DNA from: UBA6522 sp965237785
GTDB taxonomy: Bacteria > Pseudomonadota > Gammaproteobacteria > Steroidobacterales > Rariloculaceae
Assembly: GCA_965237785.1 (NCBI GenBank)
Contig: OZ250159.1
Span: 4,092,001 to 4,156,000 of the forward strand
Direction: 5' to 3'
Length of the DNA stretch: 64,000 bases
The position numbers were made by a program, and so were the translations under genes. Positions 8,926-17,088 of this stretch are shown here, in pieces (within the stretch, counting starts at the first letter, position 1; each line of letters starts with the position of its first letter). The notes under the pieces are model-generated. The model was not told the DNA's origin. It saw only the letters and a list, made by a program, of their open reading frames with translations, and made no database searches.

Positions 8926-10017
8926 TCAGGCCTGTCGAAAAAAGGCGCGCATCGCCTCGGCGGTGCGTGACATTTCAGAGTCCAGTCCAATCGTGAAGCG
9001 TACGCAGTCGGAAAAATTCGGCGAAGCAAGTCGTCGTGCGGCAATGCCGTTTTCCATCAGGTAGTCGTAAGCCATCTGCGACGTCCGGGATGAATCCGGG
9101 AACGTCGTCAACAGGAAGTTTGTCTGGCTTGGATGTACCATTGCACTATGCTCGGCGAGCGCATCCGCGAACCAGCGTCGGATTCGGACCGTTTCCAAAC
9201 GCACGCGTTGCGTATGTTCGGTATCTTGCAGGGCCGCAAGGCCACTGTTGAGCGCGGGGCTTGAAACAGGAAAGGTGATGCCAACGCGTCGCAGTATGTC
9301 GGCGATGGCGGCCGGTGCGTAGCCCCAACCCAACCGAATTCCAGCCAGCCCGAAGATTTTTGAAAAGGTGCGGGTCATCACCACGTTATGCGTTTCTTCT
9401 ATGAGTCCAGTCGGATCTTCATAATCGTCCGCGGTAACGTACTCAAGATACGCCGAGTCCAGCACGAGCAGCACATTGTCCGGTAAACCCGCATGAAGCC
9501 GCCTCACTTCCTTGCCGGACAGATAGGTACCGGTGGGATTGTCCGGGTTGGCGATCATGACTATACGCGTGTTCTCAGTGACGCAACTCAATATTGAATC
9601 CACGTCCGCGGTAAAATTCTTGTCCGGTGCGGCAACGGCCTCGGCATTGTTGGCATAGGCGTAGTTGGGAATTTTCTGATAGCCGTTGGCGCTGTAAATC
9701 AATTCGTCGCCGGCGGACAAGTACGCGCGAGCGATTCGGGCAAGAATGTCGTCAGAGCCAAAGCCGCAAACGACACTATCGGCGTTCAGGCCGAAGCGAG
9801 CAGCTATTTCCCGAGCAAGTATTGTGGAGGCGGTTTCGGAGTACCTCTCAATGCTGTACATGGCATTGATGCCGGCGGCGATCGCCCCTGGACAGGCACC
9901 GAAAGCGCTCTCGTTCGATGCGATGTTGATTTCGATTTGTTCCGCATTGCTCTCGTCCCCATCGATCATGTGAGGACGAATTCGAAATGCTCCCGCGTGT
10001 GGGGTGACTGTTGCCAT
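8926..10017 (-). CDS. Class I/II aminotransferase, histidinol-phosphate aminotransferase-like
   Basis: 363 residues, fold type I PLP enzyme. Visible features are the N-terminal NIASNES motif, a GFGSDD segment, the NPDNPTGT motif (about 157-164), the tyrosine-bearing DSAYLEY block and the Schiff-base lysine K220 in TRTFSKIFGLAGIRLGW, followed by RFTIG near the C-terminus. It resembles HisC, but no other histidine gene is nearby and it is translationally linked (1-bp gap) to the ComD/ComE-like decarboxylase. Transamination of an amino acid to the 2-oxo acid used by that decarboxylase is the more likely role, for example cysteate to sulfopyruvate (inference). It is probably the first gene of the five-gene unit. 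Confidence 0.8.
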   Translation of the reverse strand: MATVTPHAGAFRIRPHMIDGDESNAEQIEINIASNESAFGACPGAIAAGINAMYSIERYSETASTILAREIAARFGLNADSVVCGFGSDDILARIARAYLSAGDELIYSANGYQKIPNYAYANNAEAVAAPDKNFTADVDSILSCVTENTRIVMIANPDNPTGTYLSGKEVRRLHAGLPDNVLLVLDSAYLEYVTADDYEDPTGLIEETHNVVMTRTFSKIFGLAGIRLGWGYAPAAIADILRRVGITFPVSSPALNSGLAALQDTEHTQRVRLETVRIRRWFADALAEHSAMVHPSQTNFLLTTFPDSSRTSQMAYDYLMENGIAARRLASPNFSDCVRFTIGLDSEMSRTAEAMRAFFRQA

Positions 10018-10098
10018 TGTCAGGATTTCATGACCTTGCTTGAGTTGAAGCGGAGTGAATAGGTTCCAATTCCGACCAATATCCTACATTTGATGGAG

Positions 10099-11469
10099 TC
10101 ACTGTTCATTCTTGTAAACGACACCGCCCTTCATAACGAAGGTCACCTGCAGTAGTGCGCGAATGTCCTCCAGCGGATTTGCCGACGTGGCGATCAGATC
10201 TGCGTACTTGCCTGGTTCCAGCGTGCCCAGCTCGTCCTCTCTTCGGAGAAGCTTCGCGCCGTTGACCGTAGCCGTCACTATCGCATCCATCTCCGACATT
10301 CCCGCGAGTTCGACATAGGCAATGGGTTCAAGGGGACTCAAGCCATGCGTCATGAGGCCGGACCCGATATCGCTCCCTGCCGCGATCACCACCCCCGCAT
10401 TGTGGGCCATGGCAACACCCAGCGGCTGCAATTCGAGGAACTGACTCTTGCGAATTTTCTGGTACGGGACCAGGGAGGCAAGATACTCTTCATGCCACCG
10501 GGTAATGTAGGCCAGGGTGGGAACGAGGATCGCGCCCGTCTCCCTATAGAGGCGAATGGATTCCCGATCCGGGAATGAGCCGTGCTCTATGGAATCCACG
10601 CCATTCCGAAGCGCGGCATTGATACTGGCAGTCCCGTGAGCGTGCGCTGAAACCGGCCGCAACATGCTGTGGGCTGTATCCACAACCATTTTGATTTCGT
10701 CGTCAAACATTTCGGGCGGATCGTCCGGACCGCCGTTGTCCTCACTGCCGCTGCCGGAAACCGCTATCTTGACGAAATCCGCCCCGCGGCGGATCTGTTC
10801 CCTCACCTTCCACCGGCAGGCATCGGTTCCATCGCATAGCGGATCGGGTGACGCGGGTTCCCAACTGTTGCCATCCGTTACGTGTACCTGTTCGCCGGCG
10901 AGGAAAATCCTCGGGCCATAAATGAGGCCTCTGTCAATCCCGTCGCGCACACTGAAGACGGCAGGCCCGTCTGAACCGGCATCGCGCACGGTCGTATATC
11001 CCGCCATTAGCGCCGTCTGCGCGTTGCTCGTCGCAATAACCGTTTTGTCCGCGTCGCTGTTTACCCTTGTACCAGAGACACGTCCTGCGTCATCCGCCAA
11101 TACACGCGGCAAACCGTTTTGAAGGTGAACATGCATGTCCATCAGGCCTGGAAGAACAAATCGATCCTCAAGGGATATGACTGCAGCATCGGGAGAGACC
11201 GCCTCCGCCGCCGAAACGTAGCCATCCAGAACGGATTCAATCGCGTCGTTTCTGATAACTATCGTCTTTTCTGTCTGTGGCTGCTCGCCAGGCACGGACA
11301 GCAGCGTCCCGGCGTGAATGACCACCCACGTGTCGGTGCCGTCGGGGCCCTGCGCGTTCGAAGAAGATGGCATCGCAACCAACGCAAGACCAAGCCAGAC
11401 CGAGGCCCCCGTCAACGTAGTCCATTCCGTTGCCTGACCGGGACGCTGCATAGATTTCAATGTGTGCAT
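10099..11469 (-). CDS. Exported metal-dependent amidohydrolase
   Basis: About 456 residues. The start is set at ATG 11469, which has AGGAG upstream; a GTG two codons earlier lies too close to that site. A signal peptide ends near AMPSSSNA. The catalytic domain shows the metal-binding HVH motif (about residues 113-115), VSAHAHG, the SIEHGSF segment and AAGSDIGSG with the catalytic aspartate, then GTLEPGKYADLI near the C-terminus. This is the imidazolonepropionase-like/Xaa-Pro dipeptidase-like group of exported amidohydrolases, which hydrolyse amide or peptide bonds in the periplasm. The substrate is unknown. It starts 12 bp after the stop of the methyltransferase gene, so the two are probably cotranscribed. 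Confidence 0.85.
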   Translation of the reverse strand: MHTLKSMQRPGQATEWTTLTGASVWLGLALVAMPSSSNAQGPDGTDTWVVIHAGTLLSVPGEQPQTEKTIVIRNDAIESVLDGYVSAAEAVSPDAAVISLEDRFVLPGLMDMHVHLQNGLPRVLADDAGRVSGTRVNSDADKTVIATSNAQTALMAGYTTVRDAGSDGPAVFSVRDGIDRGLIYGPRIFLAGEQVHVTDGNSWEPASPDPLCDGTDACRWKVREQIRRGADFVKIAVSGSGSEDNGGPDDPPEMFDDEIKMVVDTAHSMLRPVSAHAHGTASINAALRNGVDSIEHGSFPDRESIRLYRETGAILVPTLAYITRWHEEYLASLVPYQKIRKSQFLELQPLGVAMAHNAGVVIAAGSDIGSGLMTHGLSPLEPIAYVELAGMSEMDAIVTATVNGAKLLRREDELGTLEPGKYADLIATSANPLEDIRALLQVTFVMKGGVVYKNEQ

Positions 11470-11481
11470 AACCACTATCTC

Positions 11482-12456
11482 CTAGATACCGTTACCCCGC
11501 CGCGCTCTCAGAGTCCATGAAAACAACTCCTCATCGAGGTAGTAAGGCTTGTACTGGACTGCTGGAAAACCGCCGGCATGGAGCAACGCTTTGAGTTCGG
11601 ACATCTCGTCGCTATCCAGCGAGGCATCCCGCTGGTCTCGCATCCTGATCAGATGGTGCCTGACCATTCTTTCAAACTCCCGAATCTCTTCCACTCGAAT
11701 AAGAGGGTCGCTATGAACGCGCCCAATGAAGTGTTTAACGTTATCGAGTGTTACGTTCAAGAATCGGCTACTCGGATACTGACCCGATAGGCTGTCGGCC
11801 TCATTTAAGCTTGCCATTAACTGTTGTCGTTTCTGAACCAATTTTCGGGTATCGGTAGCCTTGCTGCGAATATAGTGCTCTGCGTACTTCCGCAGCCGAT
11901 AAAGTATCGTGGGTTCTTTCAGAAAGACGTTGGCAATGTTGATAAATTCGCGCGTATTTCTCGCTGTGACCGAACTCGCGTGATGCATCATCAGGACAAG
12001 GGTTCCGTCTTCTTTTGCAATTCGCGAGAGCTCCTTTATCGCATCTTCAATATTGCAATATTCAAGTGCAAACTGACCGACAATCAGATCGAAATAGCCA
12101 CTGCGACAATGAGTTGCCTCAACAGCAACGCCTGAACGAAATAAAACGTTGTTGGATGTGGAGTCGCTGCCGTCATGGTTGTTCGATTGTATTTCCGCGA
12201 CATCGACCGCATGAATTTCACAGCGTATTTTTCGACGGTTGGCATGGTCTCTGGCCAACAGTGCAATCGCGCCGTTGCCGGTGCAAATGTCAAGCAGCCT
12301 GCTGTTGTCCTGCAATGTGGCAAATGCGTCATTCCAAAACCGGCGAACGTCACCACCATAGTTCTCGGCAAATAGATTCGGCAGGGAGGTAATATTCCCT
12401 TCTGACCAATAGGATGACCATGCGGCGATTTTCTTGCTATTTTTTGCAGCAATCAT
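11482..12456 (-). CDS. Class I SAM-dependent methyltransferase
   Basis: 324 residues. The SAM-binding motif I is LLDICTGNGAIALLA (about 54-68), followed by an acidic motif II (HAVDVAEI) and a motif with FDLIVGQFALEYC. The C-terminal half is long, helical and charged, and gives no clue to the substrate. Base composition is visibly richer in A/T than the flanking molybdoenzyme and amidohydrolase genes, which may indicate separate acquisition. It lies directly upstream of the exported amidohydrolase on the same strand. Confidence 0.75.
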   Translation of the reverse strand: MIAAKNSKKIAAWSSYWSEGNITSLPNLFAENYGGDVRRFWNDAFATLQDNSRLLDICTGNGAIALLARDHANRRKIRCEIHAVDVAEIQSNNHDGSDSTSNNVLFRSGVAVEATHCRSGYFDLIVGQFALEYCNIEDAIKELSRIAKEDGTLVLMMHHASSVTARNTREFINIANVFLKEPTILYRLRKYAEHYIRSKATDTRKLVQKRQQLMASLNEADSLSGQYPSSRFLNVTLDNVKHFIGRVHSDPLIRVEEIREFERMVRHHLIRMRDQRDASLDSDEMSELKALLHAGGFPAVQYKPYYLDEELFSWTLRARRGNGI

Positions 12457-12508
12457 TGCAAGTATGCGTGCCAGGATCCGTTCGGGACATAGCAGGCAAG
12501 CGGATATG

Positions 12509-13120
12509 TCACTCGGGATCCAACGCGGCGTCCTGGCCGACTAGACCGGTTGCTTCTTCGCTCCAATAAAATAGACCGTTTGCAGGCATCTCAATGGACG
12601 GCAGGTTTGACGCATCGAGAATCGTATCCGCTTGAATGATGCCGTTCAGATAGAGCAGATAGGCGACCAGGCTATACACCTCGTCTGCACTCAGCGTACC
12701 GGGAGTGACCATCGGCATGGCGCGATTGATGTAATCGTACAGCGTTGTCGCATATGGCCAGTAGTTTCCGACGGTGCGTGGTAACGAGGCGTCATGTGAA
12801 AAATTATTGTCAGGACTGAATGCGCCAACCAATTGATCATTGATGCCGTTTCTGCCTTCAGGGCCGTGACAACTCAGGCATTTCACCAAATATACTTGCT
12901 CTCCCATATCGATGGTTCCGCGTCCGCTTGGCAAATTATCGCCTGTGGGCGTGATGTCAATATCCCATAGTGCAATCTCACTCGCATCAGGTTCGCGCCC
13001 GATGTCAAATCGCTCGGGCAGGGTTGGGGTATCCGCCAAACATATCGTCGCTGCCAATGGGGACAGAAACGCGGCCTTGACTGCATTACGTGCAAAACGG
13101 CGGACAATCGGGTTATTCAA
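12509..13120 (-). CDS. Periplasmic monoheme cytochrome c of a SoxCD/SorAB-type sulfite dehydrogenase
   Basis: 203 residues with an N-terminal signal peptide (cleavage near ATICLA), one heme-c motif CLSCH (C81, C84, H85) and a downstream AMPMVTPG segment supplying the likely methionine ligand. The block TVGNYWPYATTLYDYINRAMP and LSADEVYSLVAYLLYLNG is characteristic of cytochromes paired with SoxC/SorA molybdoenzymes. It accepts electrons from the molybdenum subunit encoded 15 bp upstream. The start is a TTG at 13120; AAGGA upstream supports it and no better ATG is in frame. Confidence 0.8.
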   Translation of the reverse strand: MNNPIVRRFARNAVKAAFLSPLAATICLADTPTLPERFDIGREPDASEIALWDIDITPTGDNLPSGRGTIDMGEQVYLVKCLSCHGPEGRNGINDQLVGAFSPDNNFSHDASLPRTVGNYWPYATTLYDYINRAMPMVTPGTLSADEVYSLVAYLLYLNGIIQADTILDASNLPSIEMPANGLFYWSEEATGLVGQDAALDPE

Positions 13121-13135
13121 AGTAGTCCGGATCCT

Positions 13136-14386
13136 TCAGATCATCGATCTGAGCCCAAAAGTTATGCGCCCGTCGGTATCTATCCGCCACGGTCGTATTG
13201 CATTGTTGTGGTAAAAGGTCGCTGGTCCTCGTCCAGTACGCGCTTCGGAAGCGGATGGCTGCTGGAGGCCTTTTTCGTCCGTCGCACGACTCATGAACAG
13301 GGCCGCACTTCCATTCCAGTTCCATGGAAATGAAAAACGCGTAGTACATTTGGGCAAAATCGGTTCATGCAGGGTAGCCGATTGCCAGGAATTGCCCCCA
13401 TCGACACTGACGTCGACGCTATTGATCTTGCCATGGCCGCTCCAAGCCAGCCCACTGATCTCGAACCAGCCTCTGCCGGGCAAGACAGTGGGAAAACCAG
13501 GCGACGTTATGAGTGATTTTGGCCCCATGGAAAACGTAAACATTTCAATCTTGCCGGTGTTTCTCGCATCGGAGTACTTGGCGGTTTCTTCGCGAGTCAT
13601 AAAGGGGGTATCGCCCACTTCAATCCGTCTCAACCATTTCACCGAGGTGTTGCCCTCCCACCCGGGCAGGAGCAAGCGCACCGGATACCCTTGCTCCGGG
13701 CGAAGTGCTTCGCCGTTTTGGGCATAAACCACCAGGGCGTCGTCCCACGCCTTTGCCATGGGGATGCTGCGGGTCATCACCGCGGCATCTTGCCCCTCTG
13801 CGAGAAACCAGGTGGCCCTCCTGCGCGCGCCTGCCTCCTTCAGGAGCGAGGACAATCGCACCCCCGTCCATTCGCTGGTGCTGACCATGCCATCCAGTTG
13901 CCCCGGAGTAATTTCTTCCGGAATGTCGGCTTGGCGATTGCCGGTCAGATAACCATTGCCTGAACACTCGATAAAGCAGATCCGGGACTCTGAGGGAAAG
14001 CGCTTCAAATCGGCGAGGCTGAACTTCAGCGGACGATCGACCAACCCGTGGACAAGCAATTCATACCGTTCGGGGTCGACCGATGGAACCCCTGCGTGGT
14101 GGCGTTCGAAATGCAAATCGGATGGCGTGATGATGCCTGTCAGTCTCTCCAGGGGGGTCAATGAATATCCATCCGGATCGTAGCGACCAACCTCACGCTG
14201 TATTTCTTCAAACGGCGAGCGGCGCCCGAGTTCACTTGGCAGTGTTCCAAGTACCTTGGTGGAATCAACCGGCGAGGGCGTTGTTTGCGAGTAACCGCTG
14301 CGCCCTTTTGCAGCAAGACCGCCGGCTGCCAGCAGCGCGCTTGTCCTTAGCAAGTCACGCCGACTTAAATTGACCTTTTGGCTCAT
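13136..14386 (-). CDS. Molybdopterin oxidoreductase, SoxC/SorA sulfite-dehydrogenase family
   Basis: 416 residues from ATG 14386 (a GTG 10 codons upstream is less likely). A Tat-type signal (SRRDLLRTSALLAAGGLAA) marks export of a folded molybdoprotein. The molybdenum-ligating cysteine is C141 in FIECSGNGY, preceded by HFERHHAGVP and the LVHGLVDRPL segment, and a C-terminal dimerisation domain contains SVDVSVDGGNSWQSA. SoxC and SorA members oxidise sulfite, or sulfane sulfur as part of SoxCD, passing electrons to a cytochrome c, here the next gene. No soxXYZAB genes are in the window. Stand-alone sulfite oxidation, perhaps detoxifying sulfite from sulfonate breakdown, is plausible but unproven. 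Confidence 0.85.
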   Translation of the reverse strand: MSQKVNLSRRDLLRTSALLAAGGLAAKGRSGYSQTTPSPVDSTKVLGTLPSELGRRSPFEEIQREVGRYDPDGYSLTPLERLTGIITPSDLHFERHHAGVPSVDPERYELLVHGLVDRPLKFSLADLKRFPSESRICFIECSGNGYLTGNRQADIPEEITPGQLDGMVSTSEWTGVRLSSLLKEAGARRRATWFLAEGQDAAVMTRSIPMAKAWDDALVVYAQNGEALRPEQGYPVRLLLPGWEGNTSVKWLRRIEVGDTPFMTREETAKYSDARNTGKIEMFTFSMGPKSLITSPGFPTVLPGRGWFEISGLAWSGHGKINSVDVSVDGGNSWQSATLHEPILPKCTTRFSFPWNWNGSAALFMSRATDEKGLQQPSASEARTGRGPATFYHNNAIRPWRIDTDGRITFGLRSMI

Positions 14387-14434
14387 TATCGACCCTGCCC
14401 CTGGGGGTAACTCCACATAACTACGATGAATGCA

Positions 14435-17002
14435 TCAAGTCCGTTCCGGGTATAACAGCGCGTTTAACAGAAACTTGTAAGTCCCGTGCGTCTGTCCGCG
14501 ATGCTGGGAGCGAAAACCAATCAGGATTACGCGCCCGTCCCTGTACCCTGCATCGACCACCGCCGCCCGCCGCGCAAGTTGCTCCTCACCCAGCGTCCAA
14601 CCCCGCAACAGCACATCGTCTTGCGGGTAACTGGCCACCACCTGCCGGTCCCAATCGCCCGAGGGCGGCAGCCAGGTGCTGTACGCAACACTGCGGAAAA
14701 ACATCGCCGCCGCCTCCGCAGGCATGCCGTAACCGATGGGCGAAGCGTTGTCGACCTCGAGCCGCAACAGCGAAGTGGGCACGAAAAACTCACTCTCCGG
14801 CAACCCTTCCAGCGTGTTCCTGACCGGCAGGTTGAACGCCCTGGTGAACAAGGGGCCGGCGTTGTCGAGCGCGACCAATACTCCGCCCTGGCCGACGAAC
14901 TCCCTCAATGTTTCGATCCCCGCTTCTCCAATACCGCCTTCGAATTCCGGCGGATAGGCGCCGAGTTCACTTGGGAATCTGGGAGTACCGGGTTCGGGCA
15001 GGCCCGTTTCGATCACCGCCGGGCTCTCGTCGGCAAATACGATGACATCGAACGCCCTGTTCAAGTCGCCGCTGACATCCTCGTTGTGCAATGTCCTATA
15101 GGGAATGCCGAAATCATCGAGTACAAACCTTGTCCAGCCCTCGTCCATGTTGCCGTTCCGCGCAAAAGATTGGTACAGCCCGATGCGGGGCATTCGCAAC
15201 TCGATCGCATCGGTACCGTTCATGTCCGCCAGTCCGTGGGCGCTCACATGCAGTTGTTCCAGGAGACCCGGGAGCGCGTCTTGAACCTGTGAGGAATTCT
15301 CGATGATGAAACTGCCCGCCGGCACCTGAAACCCGTCCCCCTCGATGGCGCTTGTCGAACGGTACACATCGGCATCCTGCTCCAGCAGTGCAAACGCTAC
15401 CGAATACGAAGCATTGACCCGGGCATCGAGGACGATATACGGCGTCGACGGTACCGCCATGGCGCTCGGGTAGGGAATACTCGTCAACGGCTCCAACGAT
15501 GCGTCGAACGGCTCTTCAATCTGGCTGAAGGCGACCCCCATCTGCATCGGCAGTGCATGCGAGGCGTTGTCCTCGAGTCTCTGCGGAACCCCGGCCGGGT
15601 AGTCACGTTCCCCGAGCATGTTGAGCACATAGGGTCGATAGGGTTGAGCCGTAAAGATCACAAAGGACCCTGCGGGGAAGTTGGTACCGTCTGCGTCGAA
15701 CGCCTCCGTGGCCTGGTGAATTTCGGCCCTGCCGAACTGCAATATCTCGAGCATGCGCAGGGTCGTGGGGTAATCGGTTTGCCGGGAGGGAATGACAAAG
15801 GCAAAAGGATCGCCCGGGCGCCGTTCTTCAACGGCGTCCCTACCCATCTTGTAAAAGTTGTACAGCAGGTCTTCCTTTTGCTGGGCCGTGGTCTCGACCA
15901 GACTCATTGAAGCGCTCAATATATAGTCCACCGCATCCCTCAAATGCCACCAACCACCGGGCCACGGATCGGGAAACGCCAGGCTCTTGCGAGTCAGGAA
16001 TTCGGGGATTTCGTTCGGGTCGACATAGATCGGGGTCGCTATGCGGGATGAGGCCGTTTCGGTGAATACGGCTATCGTATTGTGCACCATGGCATTGGTG
16101 GTGAGCGTGCCCTTCCACCACGCCGAGGCGTATGTCGAGGCGTGCAGAACACCCTTGAGCCCCTCCTTCTGCAGGTCGTAGACCATATTCGACCCGACAA
16201 GATCGATGCCGCTGAAAATCAGCGGATGAATATTGGGATCGGCCGGGTCGATGAAGGGCGGGATGAAGATGCGTGATCCGGGACCCGACTGGTGATGGTC
16301 GCAGTAGAGCTGGGGAAACCAGTCATGCCACAAGACCCTGCTGATGGCGCGCGTTTCCGCCAGGTTGTTGGCAATCCCGTCGCGGTTGTTGTCGTGCCCG
16401 GCGTAGTGGTGATACAGCCAGGGCATCGGCCCGCCTTCATACGGCGTTCCAAGATTGCTTCTGTACCAGTCAACGACCATGAGCTGGCCGTCCGGGTTGG
16501 CGGCCGGGATCAGCAGCACGATGACGTCGTCCAGCACCTCGTCGGCGTCGAACGGGGTATCCCCGACAACCAACCTGTAAAGGAATTCCACGCTATGTTG
16601 TGAATGGGCTATTTCCGTTGCATGCAGGCCGGTTTGAATGAGGAGGATGGGTTTGCCCGTTCTGCTTAGTTGTCTGGCCTCCTCGGGCGAGAGCCCCCTG
16701 GGGTCGCTCAACCTTCTGGCGATCTCACGGTACTGGTCGAGATTTGCCATATTGTCTTCGGAGGTGATGGCCGCCATGATCATCGGCTCACCCAGCGTGG
16801 ACTCTCCGATGGTGAACAGTGAGACTTTGCCCGACTCCTCGTCGAGCCGTTCGAAATACGCCCGAATCTGGTGGTAATCGACGAGCTCTCGGTCCGCGCC
16901 AACCTGGTGGCCCAGAAATTCCTCCGGTGAAGTCTGTGCCTCGAGCGACAGGGGCGCCAACAGCAACGGAAGGATCAACACAGAAGTCAACTTTCGATTC
17001 AT
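14435..17002 (-). CDS. Exported M14-type zinc metallopeptidase, copy 1
   Basis: 855 residues with a signal peptide ending near LSLEAQ. The zinc site HATE (H127, E130) fits the HxxE motif of M14 carboxypeptidases, with the third ligand probably H237 in CDHHQSG. PAANPDGQ and NNRDGIANN are typical M14 segments. A long C-terminal part (about 500-855) contains a GATase1-like or accessory beta/alpha region with no catalytic motif I can name. It presumably degrades peptides in the periplasm or outside the cell. The downstream-oriented neighbour at 17089-19644 is a close paralogue along its whole length, so this is a tandem duplication. The ATG has an AGAGGT ribosome site. Confidence 0.85.
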   Translation of the reverse strand: MNRKLTSVLILPLLLAPLSLEAQTSPEEFLGHQVGADRELVDYHQIRAYFERLDEESGKVSLFTIGESTLGEPMIMAAITSEDNMANLDQYREIARRLSDPRGLSPEEARQLSRTGKPILLIQTGLHATEIAHSQHSVEFLYRLVVGDTPFDADEVLDDVIVLLIPAANPDGQLMVVDWYRSNLGTPYEGGPMPWLYHHYAGHDNNRDGIANNLAETRAISRVLWHDWFPQLYCDHHQSGPGSRIFIPPFIDPADPNIHPLIFSGIDLVGSNMVYDLQKEGLKGVLHASTYASAWWKGTLTTNAMVHNTIAVFTETASSRIATPIYVDPNEIPEFLTRKSLAFPDPWPGGWWHLRDAVDYILSASMSLVETTAQQKEDLLYNFYKMGRDAVEERRPGDPFAFVIPSRQTDYPTTLRMLEILQFGRAEIHQATEAFDADGTNFPAGSFVIFTAQPYRPYVLNMLGERDYPAGVPQRLEDNASHALPMQMGVAFSQIEEPFDASLEPLTSIPYPSAMAVPSTPYIVLDARVNASYSVAFALLEQDADVYRSTSAIEGDGFQVPAGSFIIENSSQVQDALPGLLEQLHVSAHGLADMNGTDAIELRMPRIGLYQSFARNGNMDEGWTRFVLDDFGIPYRTLHNEDVSGDLNRAFDVIVFADESPAVIETGLPEPGTPRFPSELGAYPPEFEGGIGEAGIETLREFVGQGGVLVALDNAGPLFTRAFNLPVRNTLEGLPESEFFVPTSLLRLEVDNASPIGYGMPAEAAAMFFRSVAYSTWLPPSGDWDRQVVASYPQDDVLLRGWTLGEEQLARRAAVVDAGYRDGRVILIGFRSQHRGQTHGTYKFLLNALLYPERT

Positions 17003-17088
17003 GGCAATACCTCTTGATTGGGCATACCGCCAACATGCTTGCGGTTGGCGTCCGGACCTATTGCGAGGCCCGGGATGGCTGTGGCGTC

